Assembly (NCBI RefSeq): GCF_963259705.1
Contig: NC_081842.1
Location: forward strand, 181,664,349-181,728,348
Direction of reading: 5' to 3'
Source: Myotis daubentonii
Lineage: Eukaryota > Chordata > Mammalia > Chiroptera > Vespertilionidae
Length of the DNA stretch: 64,000 nucleotides
The position numbers and the translations under genes were made by a program. Below the pieces are notes generated by a model. That model saw only the letters and a program-made list of their open reading frames with translations. It was not told the origin of the DNA and did no database searches. Positions 39,501-51,500 of the stretch are shown piece after piece. Each line of letters begins with the position of its first letter. Positions within the stretch are counted from its first letter, which is position 1.

Positions 39501-42500
39501 AGGCTATTGCCTCAGCATTCTGAGGAGTACATAGCCCTTGTCCGAATAGCTGCTGCCAGTGGAACTGTGTGTGACCGTGAACAGTGACCCTCATGTGCAG
39601 AGGCACCTGGTGTCAGCTGTGACGTCAGATGCTTTCCTTAACGCTCAAGGAGAGGTCACTTGTACGCTCCCAGATTGTGAGCCATTTGGAGGTTTTGCAC
39701 TTAAATTGGAGAGGTAGTCCTAGCTTACGGTAGGAAACACTCATCCCTTCTTTGTGTCTGACTTAATTGGGTATGGCAGTTTACGTTACTAATCAACATG
39801 AATGTGCTCCTTTGCTTTTTCTTAATAGTTTCCCTGGATGTTAAACATGGAGCCGTACACAGTTTCAGGAATGGCTCGCCAAGATTCATCTTCTGAAGTT
39901 GGTGAAAATGGACGAAATATGGATCAGGGAGGTGGAGGGTCTCCACGAAAGAAAGTTGCCCTCACAGAAAACTATGAACTTGTCGGTGTCATCGTACACA
40001 GTGGGCAGGCACATGCGGGCCACTACTATTCCTTCATTAAGGATAGGCGGTAAGGGGTTCTCCCAAGAGTCCCTCTCTGTTCTTCCAGTATCTCTCCTCC
40101 ACTCCCCTGCCCTCCTGTACATCTCTTCTCCACCCCCCTGCCCTCCTGTATATCTGTCCTCCACCCCCCTGCCCTCCTGTATATCTGTCCTTCACTCCCC
40201 TGCCCTCCTGTATATCTATCCTCCATTCCCCTGCCCTCCTGTATATCTGTCCTTCACTCCCCTGCCCTCCTGTATATCTGTCCTTCACTCCCCTGCCCTC
40301 CTGTATATCTATCCTCCATTCCCCTGCCCTCCTGTATATCTGTCCTCCACTCCCCTGCCCTCCTGTATATCTGTCCTTCACTCCCCTGCCCTCCTGTATA
40401 TCTGTCCTCCGCTCCCCTGCCCTCCTGTATATCTGTCCTTCACTCCCCTGCCCTCCTGTATATCTGTCCTTCACTCCCCTGCCCTCCTGTATATCTGTCC
40501 TTCACTCCCCTGCCCTCCTGTATATCTGTCCTCCACTCCCCTGCCCTCCTGTATATCTGTCCTTCACTCCCCTGCCCTCCTGTATATCTGTCCTTCACTC
40601 CCCTGCCCTTCTGTATATCTGTCCTTCACTCCCCTGCCCTCCTGTATATCTATCCTCCACCCCCCTGCCCTCCTGTATATCTGTCCTCCACCCCCCTGCC
40701 CTCCTGTATATCTGTCCTTCACTCCCCTGCCCTCCTGTATATCTATCCTCCACCCCCCTGCCCTCCTGTATATCTATCCTCCACCCCCCTGCCCTCCTGT
40801 ATATCTGTCCTCCACCCCCCTGCCCTCCTGTATATCTGTCCTTCACTCCCCTGCCCTCCTGTATATCTGTCCTTCACTCCCCTGCCCTCCTGTATATCTG
40901 TCCTTCACTCCCCTGCCCTCCTGTATATCTGTCCTTCACTCCCCTGCCCTCCTGTATATCTGTCCTTCACTCCCCTGCCCTCCTGTATATCTGTCCTTCA
41001 CTCCCCTGCCCTCCTGTATATCTGTCCTCCACTCCCCTGCCCTCCTGTATATCTGTCCTTCACTCCCCTGCCCTCCTGTATATCTATCCTCCACCCCCCT
41101 GCCCTCCTGTATATCTGTCCTCCACCCCCCTGCCCTCCTGTATATCTGTCCTTCACTCCCCTGCCCTCCTGTATATCTATCCTCCACCCCCCTGCCCTCC
41201 TGTATATCTATCCTCCACCCCCCTGCCCTCCTGTATATCTGTCCTCCACCCCCCTGCCCTCCTGTATATCTGTCCTTCACTCCCCTGCCCTCCTGTATAT
41301 CTGTCCTTCACTCCCCTGCCCTCCTGTATATCTGTCCTTCACTCCCCTGCCCTCCTGTATATCTGTCCTTCACTCCCCTGCCCTCCTGTATATCTGTCCT
41401 TCACTCCCCTGCCCTCCTGTATATCTGTCCTTCACTCCCCTGCCCTCCTGTATATCTGTCCTCCACTCCCCTGCCCTCCTGTATATCTGTCCTTCACTCC
41501 CCTGCCCTCCTGTATATCTGTCCTTCACTCCCCTGCCCTTCTGTATATCTGTCCTTCACTCCCCTGCCCTCCTGTATATCTATCCTCCACCCCCCTGCCC
41601 TCCTGTATATCTGTCCTCCACCCCCCTGCCCTCCTGTATATCTGTCCTTCACTCCCCTGCCCTCCTGTATATCTATCCTCCACCCCCCTGCCCTCCTGTA
41701 TATCTATCCTCCACCCCCCTGCCCTCCTGTATATCTGTCCTCCACCCCCCTGCCCTCCTGTATATCTGTCCTTCACTCCCCTGCCCTCCTGTATATCTGT
41801 CCTTCACTCCCCTGCCCTTCTGTATATCTGTCCTTCACTCCCCTGCCCTCCTGTATATCTATCCTCCACCCCCCTGCCCTCCTGTATATCTGTCCTCCAC
41901 CCCCCTGCCCTCCTGTATATCTGTCCTCCACTCCCCTGCCCTCCTGTATATCTGTCCTTCACTCCCCTGCCCTCCTGTATATCTGTCCTCCGCTCCCCTG
42001 CCCTCCTGTATATCTGTCCTTCACTCCCCTGCCCTCCTGTATATCTGTCCTTCACTCCCCTGCCCTCCTGTATATCTGTCCTTCACTCCCCTGCCCTCCT
42101 GTATATCTGTCCTCTGCTCCCCCTGCCCTACTTTATCACCCACACTTACCATTATTATACAAAGAAGCTTTGCATTGTTCTTTGGTCTTATTTAATATTG
42201 CATTTTTAAAATTGTAACCGTCTTTATGCTTCAATTTGCAAAGTTGTTTTAGAAATTAGGATAACTGTTGCTATATTTTTCTTAGGTATTTTCAAATGGT
42301 AATCACCTGCTATATTTATAGACAATACAAAGAAATAAATACTGGAGATGGGATATTTGTTTTTTATTATAATGTTTATTTTTTCTGTGGGCTCTAGGGG
42401 ATGTGGAAAAGGAAAGTGGTATAAATTTAATGACACCGTTATAGAAGAATTTGACCTAAATGATGAGACCCTGGAATATGAATGCTTTGGAGGAGAATAT

Positions 42501-45500
42501 AGACCAAAAGTTTATGATCAAAGTAAGTATTTACAAATGGATATTTTCCATATATTTCTCCTTTTTTTTTTTTGAGTTAGGATTTTCTATCACGTTGGAA
42601 GCAGTTTTATTTACATAAAAATAGAAGAGATTTCACTCTTTTTACACACCACTACTCTATATAGGTCCATGAGCTCTTTGATAGCCAGAGTAAAAATGTT
42701 CAAGCTGCTTACAAAAAAATTTTTTTTAATAATTTCTTAAAACAGCCTTGGAGAAATATGGGGCGGAGGTATAAGTAAAATGAATATCAAAGAGAATTCC
42801 AACCTTAAAAATAGTTTCAAAAGAAGTAGTTATCCACTAAAATTTTCAGGTTTCTGCCCTAGCCAGTTAGGCTCAGGGGAGAAAGGGTCGGCCTGCAAAC
42901 TGAATGGTCCCGGGTTTGATTCCGGTCAAAGGCACATGCTCAGGTTGTGGGCTCAATCCCCAGTAGGGGACATGTAAGAGGCAGCCAATCAATGGTTCTC
43001 ATCATTGATGTTTCTGTCTCTCCCTCTCCTTCCTCTGAAATCAATAAAAATATATTTTAAAACAAATAATTTTCAGGTTTCCTTTTCACTTCTATAGAGG
43101 TATGATTAATTAAAGACGACATTTCTAGCACCTGTGCTTTTAAAGCCACACTTAATATGCGAAGGAGTCTTTCCACAACCCCACCCTTAGAAAATGTATG
43201 AGCCAGCCCTGGCCGGTTTGGCTCAGTGGATAGAGCATCAGCCTATGGACTAAAGGGTCCCAGGTTCGATTCCGGTCAAAGGGCATGTGCATTGGTTGCA
43301 GGCACATCCGCAGTGGGAGGTGTGCAGGAGGCAGCTGATCGATGTTTCCCTCTCAACGATGTTTCTAACTCTCTGTCCCTCCCCCTTCCTCTCTGTGAAA
43401 AATCAATTAAATATATATATTTTTAAAATGTATGAGCCAAAATATGTCACAAAATTCAGTCAGAATTTGCTATTTAAAGAAAAAACATTTTGCAGAGACC
43501 TTAGCATTTCTGAAATCTGGTTTTGAAATATTCTGGGAGCATTTTAAAATTTCTACTTATATTGGATTCATTGTATTAGATTTTGATACCATACCATGGT
43601 GGTTGTGAATCTAATGTTGGTAGCCTTTAATTAGGTAGCCTTTGGTACCAAAATTTACGTAGATTTGACCGTTCTATACATAAATGATTAAGCGAGGCCA
43701 ATTATAATCCCATCCTATGCCACAGAACTTATTTTTTAAACTAGAGGCCTGATGAACGAAATTTGTGCACAAGGTGGAGGGGTCCCTCAGCCCGGCCTGC
43801 ACCCTTTGGGGGATGTCGGCATTCGGACATCCCTTTTGCAATCCGGGACGACTGGCTCCTAACCACTCGCCTGCCTGCCTGATCACCCCTAACTGCCTCT
43901 GCTTGCTGGTCTGATCACCCCCTAACTGCCCCCCTGCCAGCCTGGTCTCCCCCTAACTGTCCAGAAGGACATTGGACTAATTAGCATATTACCTTTTTAT
44001 TAGTGTAGACTAATGGCCCGGTACATGAAATTCGTGCACATTGAAAGGGAATTAATTAGAGAAAATATTTTAATATTGCTATTTGCCCTTTTTTTATAAC
44101 AGAAATGTCAGAGATAAAAGGAAATTACTAAAATGTATATGAAAATCTTCCTCCTGTCAGAGTCTGGGGCACACCACGGGACCCAGAGTCAAGTTCCCAC
44201 CTACCCGTGCACACCTCAAAATCATGCAAGACCCAGACCTGGCCGGCCCCACCCCCATTGAGCGAGATCCAGACTTGGCCAGCCCCACCCCCGTCAAGCC
44301 CTTCCAGGCAGGGGGTGCAGCCTCAGATCCCGCGCCCCAGTCCAGCACCACGCAGCCTCAGGTCCCTGCTGATCGCTCATTACAGGAACCCCGCCTCCAC
44401 TGTGGGCACAACCATCTTGTGTTACATGAACCCCGCCTCTGCTGTGGGCGCAGCCATCTTGTGATGTGTGAGGGTTAATTTGCATATTGCCTCTTTATTT
44501 AGGATGTTACTTGCTTTTTTATTAAATTGAGAGTTGCCTGGAATATTTACCTTCTTTCCCTTACTGTGTTACCATACAACTCTTTTACTCCCTGCCCCTC
44601 TATATCACCCTCCAAGTAATTCTAAGCAGTACTCTAAGAAAACACACATTTTACCTACACTTTGCATTTAACAAATTCACTAAGTAGTTACTTGCTGGAT
44701 TTATGGGTCCTTTGTTTTAGATTGTTAAGACAAGAAAACTTATTTACTTGCTTCTTTCTTAATGTCTTGTTATAAAGCAAATCCATATACTGATGTTCGC
44801 CGAAGATACTGGAATGCCTATATGCTCTTCTACCAACGGGTATCTGATCAGAACTCCCCAGTCTTACCAAAGAAAAGTCGAGTCAGCGTTGTGCGGCAGG
44901 AAGCTGAGGATCTCTCTCTGTGAGTTTATTTCCTGTGTAATTGTGTGAATTCAGTAGGGGATATTGTGATCTTTATACTGTTTGTATTTAAGTGTAATTT
45001 GCTAAGCTAGAGAGAAATTCTAAGAAAATAACTAAACTGCTCTATCCCTTTTCTTCTTATTGCTACCTGGTCATTGTTCCCTTGGCAAAAAGTTATTTTG
45101 TATTTAGAAAAATGTGTATAAATTATTTTATTAGAAGTGATATTTTTTTCATCCCAGCATGTTATTGAATAAACTTTATGTTCAAAGCATAGTAAGCACT
45201 TCAGTCAGAAAGTTTTTTTTATCGTATTCTCTGTGAATTTGAGTTTAAATTATTGAATTAGGGGAGTATATAATTTATTTTTAAATCCAGTACCCAGATT
45301 TTGTAGGTTTGTTAGGTTTTAGGAGCTACTAAAACAATCGCCACTTTAGTCAGTTTTCTGATTCTGTCTCTTAGATCAGCACCTTCTTCACCAGAAATTT
45401 CACCTCAGTCATCCCCTAGGCCCCATAGGCCTAACAATGACCGGCTCTCTATTCTAACCAAACTGGTTAAAAAAGGAGAGAAGAAAGGACTGTTTGTGGA

Positions 45501-48500
45501 GAAAATGCCTGTTCGAATATATCAGGTAAGAACTGTATAATTCTTAGAGAGAAAATTCAGATAGTGTTAAAATCCGTCTCGTAGGTCCAGAAGAACTCCA
45601 GCTGGTCATCTTGTGGACTTAGCTGTATCTCTAGTGCAACATCTTCTTACCCTCATGTGTCACAAATCTTTCATTATCAGGTCATAAAGGTGGCTACAAA
45701 CTCAAGATTGACCCCACCATCACCACTTTCCATGTGGCTATAGGATGTCAAAGATAAATAAATAGAAGGCATGGGCAGTAAAAAAAATAAAAAAACCAAC
45801 AACAACAACAAAAACCACATAGCTAAAATTAACTTGTAGCTGGAGAGATAAATAAGTTAAAGTTTATAACTTTTTTGGGGTAACACTAATATGTCAGTGA
45901 TGACCATTAATTGTTGAATACCTACTCTATGCTACACACTTTAAAACAAATCCATAATTCTTAAAACATTCTTGTGGGATGGAAGGTTTTCTTCTCATTT
46001 CTCAGATGGAAAAAATTAGGCTCAGAAAAGGCAAAATGACCTGCTAGTGTCTCAGAGATAGGATTAAAATTCAGAACTGTCTAACTACCAGTTCAGACTT
46101 TCTAAACTAAGTAAACAGGAGCTGAGCAGCCACAGCAGAGAATTTAAGAAGAATATGGAGTCTACTTGGGAAAGCTGTGTTTGTTCCTTCCTACCCAGAA
46201 TAATATGTTAGACTTCACTTGTCCTTCACATGGTGGTTTTCCTAAATTTTCCAAAAGGATTTCATTTAATGAATAGTAATTAATCTTTTTATAACTTCCT
46301 ATATGAAGATTTTCCTCTCTTTAAAAAAATTCAGAGCTAGAGAGTAGAGTTACAAATCCTTCTTACCTAACATATCAGTAAAAATGTCTTCTACATGTTG
46401 AATATTTTACCGTTTCTTTAAAATAATTGCTAATTTTCTTTTGTAGATGGTGAGAGATGAAAACCTCAAGTTTATGAAGAATAGAGATGTGTACAGTAGT
46501 GATTATTTCAGTTTTGTGTTATCTTTAGCATCATTGAATGCTGTAAGTACTAGCTGGATTGTTACTAAAGTAAGAAAGAATTATAATTAAACAACTTTCA
46601 GCTAAAATGTTCAGTGACTCATGTTCACTCTCAGTTGTTAACCTTTAGATGAAATGCAAAATATTCTCACAAATGTGTAACTTATTGAGTTATATTAAAA
46701 TATAGACAGTATTTGTAATATGTCATGCAAGTTGTAGATGGGTGTGGGTTTCCACATACTGGCTTTTAAAGTGCTATTTAAATTTTATGATGACTCTAAG
46801 AGTAGCTATTAGGTAATATCATTAGATATTGGGCTTTGTGGAGATTAATTATTCCTAATTTGTAATTAGATATTACTAGCACTTCCAAGTACTTCTCTTT
46901 CTTGAGTACCATGATTATAATTTGCTAATAAGAGGAAAACTTTATCAGTCTTTTGATAGATTACTTAACATCTTGTGGTCCAAAGACTCTATTTTGCCCG
47001 ACTGGTATGGCTCAGTGGTTGAGTGTCAACCTATGAACTAGGAGGTCATGGTTTGATTCCTGGTCAAGGCACATGCCTCATTTGCAGGTGCGACCCCCAG
47101 TAAGGGGCATGTGGGAGGGCACCTGATCCATGATTCTCTCTCATCCTTGATATTTCTATCTCCCACTCTCTTCCTCTTGAAATCAACAAAAAAAATTTTT
47201 TTTAATATAAATAAAGACTTTTGAGAGGACTTAAAAAAATAAACTTGTCTTTCTTAACCTTTCTTAAAGTTTAACTGGAACATTTTCTATAATGGCTGGC
47301 TAGATTTTTCTTCTTAGTACTAAATTTTATCATGTGTCATTTAGTTCATACAATGTGTAATAATCTATAAAACTTCTAAGAAAAAGTATCCTCTCTGTTT
47401 TTCTCCCCTACTCAGACTAAATTAAAGCATCCATGCTATCCTTGCATGGCAAAGGTAAGCCTACAGCTTGCCATTCAATTCCTTTTTCAAACTTATCTAC
47501 GGACAAAGAAAAAACTCAGGTAAGAAGTGAAATGTTTTGATTGTCGTGGCAAAAAGCACTAATTAAATCAATTAAAGCTAAATTTCTGAATTCAGCTTTT
47601 TAAAACATTGTTTTAAATAGTTGGAAACTACCAACTGTACTCAGATGATTAATGGCTTCTATCTATAAGGAATTTCTAATCTAGTAGAAAAAAATAGATT
47701 CAACAGAGCAGTAACTGTGATAGAAGGCATAAATGCTGTACAACTTTGGAAACTGGGCAGAATCATACCCAGATGTGGGATGGGGTTGGTATTAAAGACA
47801 GTTGTGTTCTCAGATGATTTGAAAGGCAAAAGTATGGAGATAGTTATTATTCTTGGTGGAAGGGGAAAACCTGAGTAATGGACAAGACTTGCTTAAAGAA
47901 CTATGAATGACATGTTTTACTCGTACATTTAAGGAACTTACTGAGGTGAGACGAATGTTGGGTTTAGATGAGCTCACTGAGTGCCAGAGAAGGGAGTGGC
48001 CTTTGTTCAGTGGGCGATCGGGGGAGTTCCTAAACGGGGTCAGTGTGTTCAGAGGCATGCCATAGAAGCTCAGCTCTGTTTGCATGTTAGTCCCATTGGT
48101 GTTAATCTTTAGCACCTGGTAAGGTGCCTGACACCTTACAGGCTCTGGGTTAATGGTGGTTGAGAAACTGAAGGATGGAGAGTAGTTGGGTTAGTTTGTG
48201 GGATGTACCTGGAGCAAGAAGGGGAGGCTCAGGGTGGGGAGGCCAGTTAACAGAAGACCATGCACATTCTCAAGCTCCTCTCTCTAGCACAAGTATGGAG
48301 AGGTTTTTAGAAAGATTTTGCAATCAAGAAACTCTTGAGATGATAACAGATATAATGACATTTCATTTTTATGTGTAATAATAAAAACTATATTAAATTC
48401 CAGGCTTTATTATTTGATTGAAAAAGAAGAAATGTTTCTTGTCATGTCTGGCATAGGATTGACTAAGGAAATTGTTTGGTTACTTAACATATAAAAGTAT

Positions 48501-51500
48501 AGAATGTAGGCATTTTGTGAATGTCAATTAAGCAAAACAAAATGTTCAGGCTTTTTTTTTTTTTTTTTTTTGGCAATTGAAGTTTTTTTTCTTTTATGGG
48601 GTGGGGGGGTGGGGGCAGGATACCTAAGACTGCAAAGCACTGGCTTCTTGGGTGATGGAGCCATGTTAGTTACAGTCACTGAGTATTTAACTCCTACTCA
48701 CTGTCCAAAAAAGTTCTAAAGAATGTTACAATGGAGTGATACTCCATGGGGTTATTGGCGGGGACTGTACTCCTAATATTCTTCGTTTTTTTTTAAGGGT
48801 TGACACTGAAGAATGGATTGCCACTATTGAAGCATTACTTTCAAAAAGTTTTGATGCTTGTCAGTGGCTAGTTGAATATTTTATTGGTTCTGAAGGACGA
48901 GAATTGATAAAGTAAGTGTCAAGATTTTTAATTAAAAGAAATTTGTGTTTCTTCCAGTGATTGGGAGCTGACATTTCTTGTAACTCTTTTTATTTCAACT
49001 TGAAATTATATTTCTGATTGGAATTGATTTTAAACTTTCTTCACCAATGAAGGAGTGAGGAAATTATTTGGGTCACTTCAAAATCATTCTTTCCAAACCA
49101 TCTCTGTTAGACTAGACTCAGGGTATTCAAGGAGAATGCAAGGAGAGCAGGTGTGCAGATGGCCAAGTGCTCACAGGTAGCCACATCCTAAAACCCAAAA
49201 TACAAGGCCCTTTCTTCAGGGACCCACAGTCTGGTGCACAGGGGGTTCCAGGGGTGCTATCTTGGCTCCAAGCTTTAACTAGTATCTCATTCTGAGAAAC
49301 TGAAGAGGTTCCAGGAGAGCTGCTCCTGAATGAACAAAATTCATAAAATTTTAGATTATTTGCTCAATGTTCAATTTATATTTATACAGATACTCATTTG
49401 GGGGGAAGAGAGGAAGAGGAAGGAAGGGCTTCACTGTTCCGTGTTCAGGGGTCTTGCTTTCCTGTTTGGCCTTCCTCCTCCACAGTGGCCACGAGCTGTA
49501 CCAAAGCTCTCAGAAGACCTGAACTAACATCTTGGAGTAATTTTGTTTCTTGGATTGCAAGTGGGACTCATGTTGGGAAGGTTGACTTACAGAGTTCTGT
49601 TTTGCTTTTTTACACCACACTTCTATATTTTAGGATATTCTTGCTGGAGTGCAATGTGAGAGAAGTGCGAGTTGCTGTGGCCACCATTCTGGAGAAAACC
49701 CTGGACAGTGCCTTGTTTTATCAGGACAAGGTCAGCCTCATGTTTAAATTTCTATTTATACATTCTGTTTTTACCAAAAGTATAAAATGGCCATAATAAG
49801 AAAGAGAACCTAGGATTGCAAGCTGGTAATTTCTCCACATAAAATGTACCCTCTGTGAACTGACTTTGTGATGAATGCCAAGTAGAAGGCATTCTGACTT
49901 TTCCTCCTCATACCCCAAAAACCAAGGTAGGCCAAGAACTGAGGTCTGCTTTGGTCTGCTTCAGAATTTTCTCTCTAGAACACTCTCTTTTCAAAGTCTT
50001 CTCTCAATAGTTTGTATTTGATCTCTGCACTGAGGCTAACCTGAGTCTAGAGGCTCTCGTCTAGATCCTTAGACATTTTGGGCCACCCCTGGCTTTGTCT
50101 CTTTCCTCATGAGCTATTTTTATGACCTAAACCTGCAATTGGCAACCAAACCAAATACTGCCATTCGTTCAGGGTTATTGGCCAAAATAGTCCCTCCATT
50201 GGTTTTCATTATTTCCTAGTCTGTTTTGTTCCTCTGGATTTCTTCTTTTTCTAACCCGATTTTCTGTAACATATTTTCTGGTTCAAAATTCTACACATGC
50301 CAAAACAAGCCAGGGTATTTATTACCATCCTCAATCCCCAAAGATTTTAAGACGTAGGAAAATAAATGACATATGTTGGAAGTCTGATTATTCAATCTGT
50401 TAAGTGCTAGCAAATACAGCAGTTACGTCCCAAGTTTGCTGTTTCAAACAGCTGACACTACATGGAAAACTTTGAAAAATGTTATTTTCAAAACTAATTG
50501 GCTCCTTAAACATTGGCTGGAGGCAGTGTGTCTCAATGAACTAAATGCAGATTCTAAAAATTGCTGCTTCAAATACAGTTGTTAACTTTGTGATGCAACC
50601 TTGAGCGTGTTCTGTAAGGGAGATGTTTAATCCAGATACAGTGCCGGGCACCCAAGCACTTGGTTCCTTCAATATTGCCTGACCCAGGGAGCTCTGCTCA
50701 GTCCAGAATGAACAAAGAGGTCGAATATGCCCGTTAGGAAGGGCCCAGCAGACTGTCTCTCAATTCAGGATTTATAAGGAAGTTGAGGTTTACTCTAAGG
50801 CATTGGTTTTCAGTCAGCTTAAACAGCAGAACCATTTTCCAAACAAAACCTTACCTGAGTGCAGAACATAGAAACTAGACCATTGGGAGTTGCTTAGGAC
50901 AGTTTGGAGACCATGGCTCTGAAATACTCTGTGGCAGTTGTGTAAGACATTTAGTGTGAGGACCTTCTCATTCTCCTTCCTCCCGTGCACCAACCTAGAC
51001 AAAAGATAACGAGAGAGTTAGTGAGGTCTCCCTACAGATGGGTTCAGGCCACACCATCGCCCCTGTGACCTCTGAGGGCAGGACTGCAGGTGGTAGGAAG
51101 GGAAGGAGTGGTGGTGCAGGGCGTAAACATGGAAGCGTTTGCCTCAGTAAATTCTATTGAATATCCAGATCCAGCTGATGCATTTTATGTCAGTTTTTCC
51201 CGCATAATGGAAATGGTGCCTCTTGCCATCCACTCTGTATTGGAAAGTACTTTGAAAGTTAAGTGCTATGTAAATGCTAGATTTTATTGTACTTATACTG
51301 ATGTGACAGGATGGTTGGGAGTATTTTAAAAGTCTCTGGACACCATCTTCAGAGGAAATCAATCAACAGGAATAGTAAGAGTAAGCTTGGTCTTCATTCT
51401 CAGATCACAGATGAATTTCTAGGAACTTGTCCAAAAGCAGTTGGGTGGGAGGGAAAGAAGAAGCAATGTGATAACCAAAATGGTTTCTAAATAAATAAAA

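Noticed and set aside
40037..42055. Several minus-strand frames with a DRYTGGQG repeat
   Set aside because: These are the reverse complement of the same minisatellite.
40088..42130. CRISPR-like appearance of short regular repeats
   Set aside because: Units are contiguous with no unique spacers, and the host is a mammal.
39899..42217. A 772-codon open frame on the + strand
   Set aside because: It starts in the wrong frame inside USP24 exon 32 and then reads through the 31-bp minisatellite; periodicity, not coding, keeps it open.
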